From the NCBI GenBank assembly GCA_902560075.1, contig CACEKE010000004.1, positions 41,001 through 105,000 on the forward strand: a stretch of 64,000 nt of DNA, in the 5' to 3' direction. Shown piece after piece: positions 47,580-58,372 of this stretch. Each line of letters begins with the position of its first letter. The first letter of the stretch is position 1. The notes under the pieces were generated by a model. That model saw only the letters and a list, made by a program, of their open reading frames with translations. It did no database searches and had not been told where the DNA came from. Position numbers and translations under genes: made by a program. Origin of the DNA: an uncultured Pelagibacteraceae bacterium (GTDB lineage Bacteria; Pseudomonadota; Alphaproteobacteria; Pelagibacterales; Pelagibacteraceae).

Positions 47580-49726
47580 TTTTTTTTAATTAATCTATTT
47601 AAATGTAAAAGAGGTTCAGTGTAACCAGAGGGTTGAGCTTTGCCTTGAAATATTAATTCACAAGCAGTTTTAAAAGCTATAGATTTATCGTAATTTGGAA
47701 ACATATTTTGATAATTCTTATCTTTAATATTTTGCTTATCGACAATTTTTGCCATCTTTTTCATGATTTCAAGTACCTGTTTTCTGCTACATATTCCATG
47801 ATGCAACCAATTAGCAATAAGTTGCGAGGATATTCTCAGAGTAGCTCTATCCTCCATTAAAAAAACACCATTAATGTCAGGAACTTTTGAACAACCTATG
47901 CCTTGGTCGATCCATCTAACAACGTAACCTAGTATGCTCTGAGCACAATTAGCAATTTCGTTCCTAATTTCTTCTATTTTCCATCTTTTTTCGTTAGCGT
48001 AAGGAATTTTAAGTAGATCTTTTTGTCTAATTTTTTTTCTTTTTTTTAATTCAAGTTGCTTCTTAAAAATATCGATTTCGTGGTAGTGTAAAGCGTGCAG
48101 AGCTGCAGCCGTAGGCGATGGAACCCATGCACAATTGGCTCCAGCATTTAGATGATTAATTTTTTCGATCATCATTTTATTCATATTATCTGGTTCCGCA
48201 AACATACCCTTGCCTATTTGTGCAATACCCATAAATCCACATTTTAAACCTATATCAACATTATTGTTTTCGTAAGCTTTAATCCAATCTGCATTTTTCA
48301 TATCTGCTTTTTTAATCATTGGTCCAAATTCCATTGAGGTATGTATCTCGTCACCAGTTCGATCTAAAAAACCTGTATTAATAAAAAAAACTCTATCTTT
48401 TAATTCTCTAATACATTCCTTTAGATTTAATGATGTTCGTCTTTCTTCATCCATAATCCCACATTTAATAGTATTTTTTTTCAATCTTAAAACCTTTTCA
48501 ACTTTTTCAAAAATCAAGTTAGTAAAAGAGCATTCCTCAGGACCATGTTGTTTTGGTTTAACTATCATTATAGACCCCGTTCTCGAATTTTTTTTTAGTT
48601 TAAGGTCGTGCATGGAGCATAATGATGTTACAAATGCATCTAGTATGCCCTCTGGAATTTCAGATCCATCTTTAAGTAGAATACATGGATTAGTCATTAA
48701 ATGACCAACGTTTCTATTCAGCAGAAGTGCCCTTCCGTGGAGTTTGGATAACGATCCATCTTTTTTTACAAATTTTCTATCTGGATTTAATTTTCTGATA
48801 TAAGTTTTACCTTTTTTTTCAAATTTAGATTTTAAATCACCTTTCATTAGCCCTAACCAATTTTTATAACCATTAATTTTATCTTCAGCATCAACTCCAG
48901 CGACAGAATCTTCGTGGTCACAAATAGTCGTTATAGCAGCCTCAACTATTATGTCTGATATTCCAGCCGGATCACTTTTGGCACTAAATGCTGATGGATT
49001 AATGATTATTTCAACATGTAAATTATTATTTTTTAAAATTATAGCAGACGGTTTCTCCTTAGCACCTCTATAACCTATAAATTTATCGGGTTCCTTTAAT
49101 TGATCTTTAAATTTGTAGGTATCTAAATATAAATCTTTGTTTATTATTTTGATTTCAGTTACATCTTTCCAGCTTTTTTTTGTCAAAGTAAAATATTTAT
49201 CCAAAAACTTTTTTGAATATTTAATTACCTCTAATCCTCTTTCAGGATCGTATCTTTCACTAGCAGATTCTTCAGTCTGTATGACGTCAGTTCCATACAA
49301 ACTATCATATAACGATTGATATCTAGCATTTACCGCATTTAAAGCGTATCTTGAGTTGCTGATAGGCACTACGAGTTGAGGCCCAGGTATATTTGAAATT
49401 TCCTCGTCTAAATTTTTTGTTTTAATTTTAAAATCGGGCCCTTCCTTTTTTAAATATCCAATCTTTTTTAAAAAAGTCTCATATCCGTCTAAATCAAAAG
49501 TATTTTTATTATTATTTAAATGCCATCTATCGATTTCCAATTGTAACTTTCTTCTATCATCTAATAATTTTTTGTTTATCGGAACTAAAATCTCTAAAGA
49601 GCTACTCAGACCTCTCCAAAATTGATTAGAAGATATTCCGCTATTAGGTAAAGCTTCATTATTTATGAAGTCATATAGATTTTTTGAAACTGATAGATTG
49701 CTTACTTTTAAATACTCCTCGGACAA
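47576..49726 (-). CDS. glcB: malate synthase G
   Basis: ALNAVNARYQSLYDSLYGTD; DRTGDEIHTSMEFGPM; GANCAWVPSPTAAALHALHYH; TTG start codon. Confidence 0.95.
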   Translation of the reverse strand: MSEEYLKVSNLSVSKNLYDFINNEALPNSGISSNQFWRGLSSSLEILVPINKKLLDDRRKLQLEIDRWHLNNNKNTFDLDGYETFLKKIGYLKKEGPDFKIKTKNLDEEISNIPGPQLVVPISNSRYALNAVNARYQSLYDSLYGTDVIQTEESASERYDPERGLEVIKYSKKFLDKYFTLTKKSWKDVTEIKIINKDLYLDTYKFKDQLKEPDKFIGYRGAKEKPSAIILKNNNLHVEIIINPSAFSAKSDPAGISDIIVEAAITTICDHEDSVAGVDAEDKINGYKNWLGLMKGDLKSKFEKKGKTYIRKLNPDRKFVKKDGSLSKLHGRALLLNRNVGHLMTNPCILLKDGSEIPEGILDAFVTSLCSMHDLKLKKNSRTGSIMIVKPKQHGPEECSFTNLIFEKVEKVLRLKKNTIKCGIMDEERRTSLNLKECIRELKDRVFFINTGFLDRTGDEIHTSMEFGPMIKKADMKNADWIKAYENNNVDIGLKCGFMGIAQIGKGMFAEPDNMNKMMIEKINHLNAGANCAWVPSPTAAALHALHYHEIDIFKKQLELKKRKKIRQKDLLKIPYANEKRWKIEEIRNEIANCAQSILGYVVRWIDQGIGCSKVPDINGVFLMEDRATLRISSQLIANWLHHGICSRKQVLEIMKKMAKIVDKQNIKDKNYQNMFPNYDKSIAFKTACELIFQGKAQPSGYTEPLLHLNRLIKKN

Positions 49727-49814
49727 ATTTTATACCTTTCTTCTTGTTCTTACTCAAAATAAAGATTTTATTGACATTTTATTGCCTTTTTTGATTATAA
49801 TAAACCATATTTTT

Positions 49815-50912
49815 ATGAAAAATTATTTAAATTTTGAAACAGAAATCAAAGAAATAGAAAATGAACTTGATAAACTTAAAGATCCTTTTAATTCCGAGGG
49901 ATTATCACAAGTTAATACAGATAAAATTTTAATACTTGAAAAAGACCTTGATAAAAAATTAAAAAAAATTTATTCAAACCTAAATCCATGGCAAACTACA
50001 CTTGTTGCAAGACATGAAGATAGGCCTAAAGCCAAATTCTTTTTAGAAAATATATTTGAAGATTTTATACAATTATCTGGAGATAGATTTTACGGTGAGG
50101 ATAAATCTTTAATTTCGGGTTTTGCAAGATTTGAGGGAAAATCAGTATTAATACTAGGTCAAGAGAAAGGAGAAGATCTTGATACAAGAATTGAAAGAAA
50201 CTTTGGGATGATGAGACCTGAGGGATATCGAAAAAATATCAGATTGATGAAGCTAGCTGAAAAATTTAATATTCCAGTAATTTCTTTTATAGATACTCCA
50301 GGAGCATATCCAGGTGTTGGTGCAGAGGAGAGAGGACAAGCTGAGGCTATCGCTCGATCAATTGAGACTTGTATGGAGCTTACAGTTCCAAACATTTCAA
50401 TTATCATAGGGGAGGGTGGTTCTGGAGGAGCCATTGCTTTGGCCTCATCAAATAAAGTTGTTATGTTAGAAAATGCCATTTACTCTGTTATATCCCCAGA
50501 GGGCTGTGCAACAATATTATGGCGCGACCCTTCTAAGACATTGGAAGCTTCTGAAGCAATGAAATTAACATCTTCAGATCTGTTAAAATTAAATATTATA
50601 GACGAAATAATAGCTGAACCAGTTGGAGGAGCTCATAGAAATAGGGAAGAGATACTGAGAAATGTAAAAGAATCAATTTCAAAGAACCTAAATTTATTTG
50701 CAAACATGAGTCCGGATGAGATCCTTAATCACAGAAAAAATAAATTTTTATCAATAGGAAGAAACGATGGTTTTAAAGAAACGAGTAACCCTGATAGTCT
50801 CATAAGTAAAAAATCAGCACCATTAAAATTAAAAGAAAGAATAATTAAAAATAAGAATATAATAATTGTTGTAGTTGTTTTATTACTTATTTTAACAGTA
50901 TTTATATTATAA
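49815..50912 (+). CDS. accA: acetyl-CoA carboxylase carboxyltransferase subunit alpha with C-terminal TM-like tail
   Basis: LNFETEIKEIENELDKL start; GDRFYGEDKSLISGFARF; FIDTPGAYPGVGAEERGQAEAIA; SVISPEGCATILWRD; ends NIIIVVVVLLLILTVFIL*. Track start 49665 would overlap glcB. Confidence 0.95.
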   Translation: MKNYLNFETEIKEIENELDKLKDPFNSEGLSQVNTDKILILEKDLDKKLKKIYSNLNPWQTTLVARHEDRPKAKFFLENIFEDFIQLSGDRFYGEDKSLISGFARFEGKSVLILGQEKGEDLDTRIERNFGMMRPEGYRKNIRLMKLAEKFNIPVISFIDTPGAYPGVGAEERGQAEAIARSIETCMELTVPNISIIIGEGGSGGAIALASSNKVVMLENAIYSVISPEGCATILWRDPSKTLEASEAMKLTSSDLLKLNIIDEIIAEPVGGAHRNREEILRNVKESISKNLNLFANMSPDEILNHRKNKFLSIGRNDGFKETSNPDSLISKKSAPLKLKERIIKNKNIIIVVVVLLLILTVFIL

Positions 50913-53432
50913 AGATCCACAACAATGTTTATATTTCTTGCCTGACCCACAAAAACACGGTTCATTTCTACCTATTTTTTTTCCTATAAATTTTGGATCA
51001 ATTTTTTTTTCGTTGGATTTTTTTTGATTATTATTATCTTGTATTATGGATATATTGGCTATTATTGTTACAAAATCAGTTTTTAATTTTTCTAATAAGT
51101 TTTCAAACAAACTAAAAGCCTCTTTCTTATACTCAATTAAAGGATCTCTATTTCCATATGATCTTAGTCCTATAACATGCCTTAATTGTTCGAGATATTG
51201 AATATGCATTTTCCAATTTTGATCTATAACTTGTAAAAAGAATTTCTTTTCTACTTCTTCATAGTTTTTTTTTCCGATTAATTTTATTCTCTCATCTTTA
51301 ATAGAAATATATTTATTTTTAATTTGTTCCAAAAATTCGCTATCAGATTTTTTTACTAATTCTGAAAATTCGTCTTCATTAAAAATTCTTCCGTAAATTT
51401 TTATAAACTTGTTCTTAAAAATATTATTTTTTGGATTTATCAAGTATTTTTGTTTTTCCTTTATTAAATCTTGATTTATTTCATCAATAAAATCATCAGT
51501 AAAATTAAAACCATCTTTATCCAAGATTATTTTTCTTCTCTGTTCAAATATAACTTGCCTTTGATCATTAAGAACATTATCAAATTTTAGTAATGTTTTT
51601 CTTATATCAAAGTTTCTAGACTCGACTTTTTGTTGAGCCCTTTCCAAAGCTTTATTTATCCATGGATGATCAATGCTTTCACCATCTTTTAAACCAAGCT
51701 TTTCAAGCATTTTATTCATTGAGTCTGATCCAAATATTCTCATTAAATCATCATCGAGACTGACATAAAATATTGAGCTGCCCTCATCACCTTGTCTACC
51801 AGATCTTCCTCTTGCTTGATTATCCACCCTTCTACTTTCCATTCTTTCTGTCCCGATAATATAGAGGCCCCCTAATTTCTTAATTTCGTTTTTTTGCTCA
51901 CTTCTATCGTTTTTCCCTCCAAGTTTAATATCTACTCCCCTTCCTGATATACTCGTCGTAATAATTATTGATCCCATTCTTCCTGCATTTGCAATTATAT
52001 CCGCCTCTCTCTCGTGATTCTTGGCATTCAAAACTAAATGTTCAATATTATTTTTTTTTAATAAATCAGAGTAATGTTCACTTTTATTAACACTCGAGGT
52101 AAAAACTAATATTGGTTGTCCTTTCTTATTAATTTCAATGATATGCTTAATTATTGAACTATCTTTTTCATTTTGAGATCTGAAGATTTGATCATTCATA
52201 TCTTTTCTTATCATTTTCTTATTTGTAGGAATAGAAACTACACTTAAATTGTAAATTTCAAAAAACTCTTCTGACTCGGTTGCTGCAGTTCCCGTACAGC
52301 CACATAACTTTTTATATAACTTAAAATAATTCTGATAGGTAATAGAAGCCAAAGTTTGGTTTTCAGATTGGACATCTAAACCTTCTTTAGCCTCTAAACT
52401 TTGATGTAATCCATCTCCAAATCTTCTTCCAGGAAGTTGACGACCAGTTTGTTCATCTATGATTATAATTTGTTTATCTTTAATAATATAATCTTTTCCA
52501 TTTACAAAAAGATGATTTGCTTTTAAAGCTTGGTTAACATAATGAACTAAACTAATATTTTCAGGATCATAAAAATTATTATTTTTTAAAACACCTGCAT
52601 TTGAAAATATATTCTCAATTCTATCTACACCTTTATCAGTCAATAAAACATTTTTATCTTTTTCATCAATTTCAAAATCACCAATATTTAATTTTTTCAC
52701 AAGTTTATTTACTGTAGTATACTGGCTAGCCTTATCTTCTGATTGTCCACTTATTATTAAAGGGGTTCTAGCTTCGTCAATTAGACATGAATCTATTTCA
52801 TCTACAATCGCATAATAATGCCCTCTTTGAACCATTGTTTCAGAAGAAAATTTCATATTATCTCTTAGGTAGTCAAAACCGAGTTCACTATTTGTAGCAT
52901 ACGTAATGTCACAATTATAATTTTTACGTCTTTCTTCATCTGATTGTCCTGAGTTTATATAGCCACAAGTCATACCTAAATAATTAAAAATCTTACCCAT
53001 ATTTTCACAGTCTCTTTTAGCTAAATAATCATTAACCGTAACCACATGAACTCCCTTTTTATTTAATGCATTTAAATATGCTGCCAATGCTATTGTTAGG
53101 GTTTTTCCTTCACCGGTTTTCATTTCCGCTATTTTTGCGTCATTTAATACAACTCCCCCAACAATCTGAACATCAAAATGTCTTTCATTAAATATTCTTT
53201 TTGAGCTTTCTCTGACTAATGCATAAGCTACCGGGAGTATCTCATTAAGTGATTTACCATTACTTAGTTGTTTTATTAACTTTTCTGTTTTATCTTTAAA
53301 CTGATTTTGACTTAGAACTGAAATTTCTTTTTCTAAGCTATTTACTTTAAGAACAATTTTATCAATTTTATCTAATTCCTTTTGATTATTAGACCTTATA
53401 AACTTAGATAAAAATTTTATTGGATTTATCAT
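50907..53432 (-). CDS. secA: preprotein translocase ATPase SecA
   Basis: MKTGEGKTLTIALAAYLNAL; VDEIDSCLIDEARTPLIISG; C-terminal SEC-C IGRNEPCFCGSGKKYKHCCG. Confidence 0.97.
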   Translation of the reverse strand: MINPIKFLSKFIRSNNQKELDKIDKIVLKVNSLEKEISVLSQNQFKDKTEKLIKQLSNGKSLNEILPVAYALVRESSKRIFNERHFDVQIVGGVVLNDAKIAEMKTGEGKTLTIALAAYLNALNKKGVHVVTVNDYLAKRDCENMGKIFNYLGMTCGYINSGQSDEERRKNYNCDITYATNSELGFDYLRDNMKFSSETMVQRGHYYAIVDEIDSCLIDEARTPLIISGQSEDKASQYTTVNKLVKKLNIGDFEIDEKDKNVLLTDKGVDRIENIFSNAGVLKNNNFYDPENISLVHYVNQALKANHLFVNGKDYIIKDKQIIIIDEQTGRQLPGRRFGDGLHQSLEAKEGLDVQSENQTLASITYQNYFKLYKKLCGCTGTAATESEEFFEIYNLSVVSIPTNKKMIRKDMNDQIFRSQNEKDSSIIKHIIEINKKGQPILVFTSSVNKSEHYSDLLKKNNIEHLVLNAKNHEREADIIANAGRMGSIIITTSISGRGVDIKLGGKNDRSEQKNEIKKLGGLYIIGTERMESRRVDNQARGRSGRQGDEGSSIFYVSLDDDLMRIFGSDSMNKMLEKLGLKDGESIDHPWINKALERAQQKVESRNFDIRKTLLKFDNVLNDQRQVIFEQRRKIILDKDGFNFTDDFIDEINQDLIKEKQKYLINPKNNIFKNKFIKIYGRIFNEDEFSELVKKSDSEFLEQIKNKYISIKDERIKLIGKKNYEEVEKKFFLQVIDQNWKMHIQYLEQLRHVIGLRSYGNRDPLIEYKKEAFSLFENLLEKLKTDFVTIIANISIIQDNNNQKKSNEKKIDPKFIGKKIGRNEPCFCGSGKKYKHCCGSL

Positions 53433-53502
53433 TATTTAATAATTTGATGTATAATTATTCCTCACTATTTAATATAGTAATTAACAGAAAAAATTAAATA
53501 GT

Positions 53503-54804
53503 ATGGCAATAAAGATAAGTAATTTCTTTAATTATCAAAATAATAACTCTAAAATCGGAGATTTTCAGGATTTAGAGCATATAGATGGAGTCTCAATTTC
53601 AGCTACAAGTGCCAATCTATATAACATTAAGAGAGACGATGTGGTTATGTTCTATTTTAGAAAAGGCGCTTCATATGCATCTGTATACACCCAATCAAAA
53701 ATTGTTTCAGAAAATATTAAATGGAATCAAAAAATTAAAACAAAAAAAATTAGAGGCATAATTATTAATGCTAGAAATGCAAATGCATTCACAGGAATTG
53801 AGGGTTTTAATAGCTTAAAAGTTATAGCTGAAAATTTAGCGGACGGACTTAGCATTAAACAAAAAAGTGATGAAGAGCAACCAGTAAGAATTAAACCAAA
53901 TGAAATACTATTCGCTTGCACAGGGACTATTGGTGAGCCTTTTCCTCAAAAAAAAATCGTTGAGTGCATACCATCTCTTTTGAAAAATTTAAAATATACA
54001 CAAAATAAATATCTTTGGATAAAAGCATCAATGGGTATTTTGACCACTGATACGAAACCAAAAATGGCTATGAATGAATGCAAAATTGGAAATACGAATG
54101 TAAAAATATACGGAATAGCGAAAGGCTCAGGTATGATCTATCCAAACATGGCCACAACTTTAGGATTCATTTTTACTGATGCAAAGCTATCATCATCAAT
54201 ATTAAAAAAAATATTGAAAAAGGGAATTACTAATTCATTTAATGCTATTTCCTGTGATGGAGACACAAGTACCAACGATATGGTTTCTATTTTTGCAACT
54301 GGCGAAGCAAAAAATTCAGAGATAAAAAATGTTAATGACCAGAAATTAAATGAATTTCAAAAAAAAGTTGATGATGTAATGCTAAATCTAGCAAAAAGTG
54401 TTGTTGCAGACGGTGAAGGAGCTTCAAAATTTATAACTATATCAGTTATGAATTGCAAGAATGACGAAGATGCAAAAAAAATTGCATTCTCAATTGCTAA
54501 TTCGCCTTTAGTAAAAACAGCGATTAATGGTGAGGATCCAAATTGGGGAAGGATTATAATGGCAGTAGGCAAGACAAATGCAAAGTTAAATTTAAAAAAA
54601 CTAAAATTAATGCTTGGTAATATTAAAATAATTGACAATGGTGAATTATATTCAAAATACAACGAAGTAGAAGCAGCAGAATATATGAAAAATGAAAAAA
54701 TAGACATCTTTATTGATTTAAACATGGGAAATAAAAATTTTACTGGATATACAATGGATTTAAGTAAAGAATATATTAATATTAATTCTGATTATAGATC
54801 ATAA
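53503..54804 (+). CDS. argJ: bifunctional glutamate N-acetyltransferase/amino-acid acetyltransferase
   Basis: NARNANAFTG; GSGMIYPNMATTLGFIFTDA; SCDGDTSTND; INGEDPNWGRI. Confidence 0.95.
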   Translation: MAIKISNFFNYQNNNSKIGDFQDLEHIDGVSISATSANLYNIKRDDVVMFYFRKGASYASVYTQSKIVSENIKWNQKIKTKKIRGIIINARNANAFTGIEGFNSLKVIAENLADGLSIKQKSDEEQPVRIKPNEILFACTGTIGEPFPQKKIVECIPSLLKNLKYTQNKYLWIKASMGILTTDTKPKMAMNECKIGNTNVKIYGIAKGSGMIYPNMATTLGFIFTDAKLSSSILKKILKKGITNSFNAISCDGDTSTNDMVSIFATGEAKNSEIKNVNDQKLNEFQKKVDDVMLNLAKSVVADGEGASKFITISVMNCKNDEDAKKIAFSIANSPLVKTAINGEDPNWGRIIMAVGKTNAKLNLKKLKLMLGNIKIIDNGELYSKYNEVEAAEYMKNEKIDIFIDLNMGNKNFTGYTMDLSKEYININSDYRS

Positions 54805-54842
54805 ATTATTGAAATTTCTAAATTAAATACTAAATAATAATT

Positions 54843-55268
54843 ATGATAAAGTATAAATTACAATGTAAGAAATGTTCTAAAACTTTTGATAGTTGGTTTA
54901 GTTCATCTAAAGAATTTGAAAGGATTAAAAAGTTAAAATTACTAAATTGTAACTATTGTAAGTCAAAAAATATAGATAAAACTTTAATGGCACCCAATTT
55001 AAAATCAACAAACAGAAATGAATTAAGCATTAATGAAAATAATATTAAAGAATTGAAAAAGCAAATTCGAGTCTATCAAAATTTTATAAAAAAAAATTTT
55101 AAGTTTGTAGGAGATAGCTTTGCTTATGAGGCAAGATCTATTCACTATTCTAACAAAAAAGGTGGAAAAGGAATCTTTGGTAGAGCAAAAATAGAAGATA
55201 TTAGAGAATTAAAAGAGGAAGGAATTAATACGCAAGTTTTACCTTGGTTTGAAGATAAAGAGAATTAA
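54843..55268 (+). CDS. DUF1178 family protein
   Basis: MIKYKLQCKKCSKTFDSWFSSSKEFERI...CNYCKSKNIDKTLMAPNL. Confidence 0.88.
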   Translation: MIKYKLQCKKCSKTFDSWFSSSKEFERIKKLKLLNCNYCKSKNIDKTLMAPNLKSTNRNELSINENNIKELKKQIRVYQNFIKKNFKFVGDSFAYEARSIHYSNKKGGKGIFGRAKIEDIRELKEEGINTQVLPWFEDKEN

Positions 55269-56005
55269 GTCTTTATAAAATTAGAAATATAATTTACAGA
55301 GCTATCTTTGCTCAATTTCCAATTATTTAGGAATAGGTCCAGTTTAACACCATCTAATTTATTAAATCTCAAAGAGTTTTGTCTTGCTATCTTTTTTAAT
55401 TTATCAGGTTTTACAAATTTTTCCCAATCATGGGTTCCTATTGGCAACCATTTCAAAATATATTCAGCACCTATTATTGCAAAAAGGTATGATTTTAATG
55501 TTTTGTTGATTGTTGCCACATACATTAAACCATTTTTTTTCAAAAATTTAGAAGTCTGATTTAAAAATAAATTTAGATCTTGTACATGTTCAACGATCTC
55601 CATATTTAATATAACATCAAATTTAATTTTTGATTTAAAATCTTCAGGGGTTGTACATAAATACTTAATTTTTAAATCACCTTTTTGTAAATGTTTCTTT
55701 GCAACTTCAATGTTATTTTTAGAGGCATCTATTCCTACTACTTTCGCACCGAGTCTTGATAGGGGTTCAGTTAATAGCCCTCCACCACAACCAACATCAA
55801 GTATGTTTAATCCCTTCAAAGGTTTAATTTTTTTATTAATTTTAAAATGAGAGATTGTATTTTCTATTATATATTTAACTCTGATTGGGTTAAATTTATG
55901 CAATGGCATAAATTTTCCATTTGGATCCCACCATTCTTCTGACATTCTGGAAAATTTATCAATTTCTTCTTTTATTACTGTTGAATTCCTCATTCTTGTT
56001 GACAT
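55265..56005 (-). CDS. ubiG: ubiquinone biosynthesis O-methyltransferase
   Basis: WWDPNGKFMPLHKFNPIRVKYI; ILDVGCGGGLLTEPLSRLGA; GTHDWEKFVKPDKL. Confidence 0.95.
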   Translation of the reverse strand: MSTRMRNSTVIKEEIDKFSRMSEEWWDPNGKFMPLHKFNPIRVKYIIENTISHFKINKKIKPLKGLNILDVGCGGGLLTEPLSRLGAKVVGIDASKNNIEVAKKHLQKGDLKIKYLCTTPEDFKSKIKFDVILNMEIVEHVQDLNLFLNQTSKFLKKNGLMYVATINKTLKSYLFAIIGAEYILKWLPIGTHDWEKFVKPDKLKKIARQNSLRFNKLDGVKLDLFLNNWKLSKDSSVNYISNFIKT

Positions 56006-56059
56006 AATAATCTAGATGTATTTTATGAGATTATTTAGAGTTAAATGTAAATTTTATCA

Positions 56060-57271
56060 ATGAAAATCGTCGTTTTAAAATTTGGTGGTACATCAGTTGG
56101 CACAATAGATCGAATAAAAAAAGTTGCCAATATCATTGGTACATATAAAAAAAAAGGTTATCATGTAGTTGTAGTATCTTCTGCCATGAGTGGATATACG
56201 AATGATTTAATAAGAAAATCTGAAAAAGTAGCTGAAAATTTCAAAAAAACCGAGTACGATACTTTAGTGTCCGTCGGTGAGCAAATTTCATGCTCTTTAA
56301 TAGCCGGTAGGCTAAATCATATTGGTCATTTTTCAAAATCTATGATGGGTTGGCAGATTCCCATTTATACAGATGATAATTACAGCAACGCAAAAATTAA
56401 AAGTGTAAACACTTCGAAAATAAAAAAATATTTAAAACAAGGTTGTATACCAATTATAGCAGGTTTTCAGGGTATAGACAAAAATGAGAGGATCACCACA
56501 CTTGGCAGAGGTGGATCAGATTACTCAGCGATTGTTATAGCAAAATACCTAAAAGCCATCAAATGCATAATATATACAGACGTTATCGGAGTAATGACCA
56601 CTGATCCTAAAGTTTATAAGAGAGCTAGAAAAATTAGAGTAATTTCATATGAAGAAATGCTTGAAATGTCATCATTAGGATCGAAAGTCATGCAATCTAA
56701 TTCTGTTCAGGATGCAAGATTAAGTAGAATTGATGTAAACGTAAAATCATCTTTTGTTAAAAATGCTGGTACACTAATAACTAAGCGAAATAATATAATT
56801 AATCATAAAGTGATAACAGGAATTTCTGTAACAAAAAATGATGCTAAAATTACGCTTGTCGGGGTTGTTGATAGACCTGGAGTTGCTGCATCAATATTTA
56901 AACCATTATCTGATAATAATGTAAACGTTGACATGGTTGTTCAAAATATTTCTGCAGATGGTCATAAAACAGATATTACATTTACTATTAATTCAAAAGA
57001 TTTAAATAAAACTCAAAAATTAATAAAAAATAATAAAAGAATAAAATTCAAAAAAACAATCTTTGACCAAAGTGTGTCCAAAGTTTCAATAATTGGTGTT
57101 GGTATGATTACAACTCCTGGAGTTACTTTTAGAATGTTCCAAGCTTTAAGTAGAAAAAATATTAATATTTTAGCAATTTCAACATCTGAAATTAAGATAT
57201 CTGTACTAATAAATAGAAAAAATGTGATAAAAGCAGTTGCCACTCTCCATAAAGAATTTAAACTTGATTGA
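56060..57271 (+). CDS. lysC: aspartate kinase
   Basis: VVLKFGGTSVGT; TTLGRGGSDYSAI; C-terminal ACT domains. Confidence 0.95.
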   Translation: MKIVVLKFGGTSVGTIDRIKKVANIIGTYKKKGYHVVVVSSAMSGYTNDLIRKSEKVAENFKKTEYDTLVSVGEQISCSLIAGRLNHIGHFSKSMMGWQIPIYTDDNYSNAKIKSVNTSKIKKYLKQGCIPIIAGFQGIDKNERITTLGRGGSDYSAIVIAKYLKAIKCIIYTDVIGVMTTDPKVYKRARKIRVISYEEMLEMSSLGSKVMQSNSVQDARLSRIDVNVKSSFVKNAGTLITKRNNIINHKVITGISVTKNDAKITLVGVVDRPGVAASIFKPLSDNNVNVDMVVQNISADGHKTDITFTINSKDLNKTQKLIKNNKRIKFKKTIFDQSVSKVSIIGVGMITTPGVTFRMFQALSRKNINILAISTSEIKISVLINRKNVIKAVATLHKEFKLD

Positions 57272-57274
57272 TTA

Positions 57275-58369
57275 ATGAATATTAGACCTTTCAGAGACAT
57301 AAAAAGAAAAAAAACTAAAGAGATAAAAGTTGGTGATGTTTATATTGGTAATAATAATCCTATAAGCGTTCAATCTATGACCAATACTTTAACAACTGAT
57401 ATTAAATCAACCTTGAAACAGATTGATTTAATTGCAAATGAAGGAGGAGACTTAGTAAGAGTATCAGTGCCTGATGAGAATAGTTCTCTAGCATTAAAAG
57501 ATATATGCAAACATTCTCAAGTCCCTATAATAGCCGATATTCATTATCACTATAGAAGAGCTTTAGAGGCCGCAGATAATGGAGCAAAATGTTTAAGAAT
57601 TAACCCTGGTAATATTGGTGATCAAAAAAAAATTAAAGAAGTTATATCTGCAGCAAAAAATAATGATTGTGCAATACGAGTTGGAGTTAATGCGGGTTCA
57701 TTAGAGGAAGATTTGCTAAACAAGTACAAAGAACCATGTCCTGAAGCTTTAGTTGAAAGTGCAATGAGAAATATAAGTTTTTTAGAAGATGAGGATTTTT
57801 TTAATTTTAAAATTAGCGTTAAATCATCGGATGTTTTTTTAGCTATCGCTGCTTATAAACAATTATCAGATAAGGTAGACTATCCTTTGCATTTAGGAAT
57901 CACGGAGTCAGGCAGTTATATACCAGGTAGCATTAAGTCTTCAATTGGAATAGGTTCGTTACTTTTAGATGGTATTGGTGATACAATTAGAGTCTCACTT
58001 TCTGATGATCCCGTTAAAGAGATAAAAATTGCAAATGAAATATTAAAATCACTAAATTTAAGAAATAAAGGCGTAAAAATCATTTCCTGCCCATCATGTG
58101 CTAGACAAGGGTTTGACGTAATTGAAACGGTAAAAATTTTGGAAGAAAAACTCTCACATATTAAAAAGCCAATTACATTATCTATTATTGGATGTGTAGT
58201 AAATGGACCTGGTGAGGCATCCCAGACCGACATTGGTGTAACAGGGGGTGGTAAAGATAGTAATATGCTATACATACATGGGGTACAAAATAGAAAAATT
58301 TCTAACAAAAATATAATTTCTGAAATAGTAAATTTAGTTGAAAAAAAAGTCTTAGAATTAGAAAAATAA
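57275..58369 (+). CDS. ispG: 4-hydroxy-3-methylbut-2-en-1-yl diphosphate synthase
   Basis: [67 protein letters not shown]. Confidence 0.96.
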   Translation: MNIRPFRDIKRKKTKEIKVGDVYIGNNNPISVQSMTNTLTTDIKSTLKQIDLIANEGGDLVRVSVPDENSSLALKDICKHSQVPIIADIHYHYRRALEAADNGAKCLRINPGNIGDQKKIKEVISAAKNNDCAIRVGVNAGSLEEDLLNKYKEPCPEALVESAMRNISFLEDEDFFNFKISVKSSDVFLAIAAYKQLSDKVDYPLHLGITESGSYIPGSIKSSIGIGSLLLDGIGDTIRVSLSDDPVKEIKIANEILKSLNLRNKGVKIISCPSCARQGFDVIETVKILEEKLSHIKKPITLSIIGCVVNGPGEASQTDIGVTGGGKDSNMLYIHGVQNRKISNKNIISEIVNLVEKKVLELEK

Positions 58370-58372
58370 TCC

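Noticed and set aside
49665-49814. N-terminal extension of accA
   Set aside because: Overlaps glcB on the other strand; the conserved AccA start is at 49815
49727-49814. Glycine riboswitch upstream of glcB
   Set aside because: Looked for because it is reported in SAR11; no aptamer-like sequence seen by eye, though a covariance search is needed
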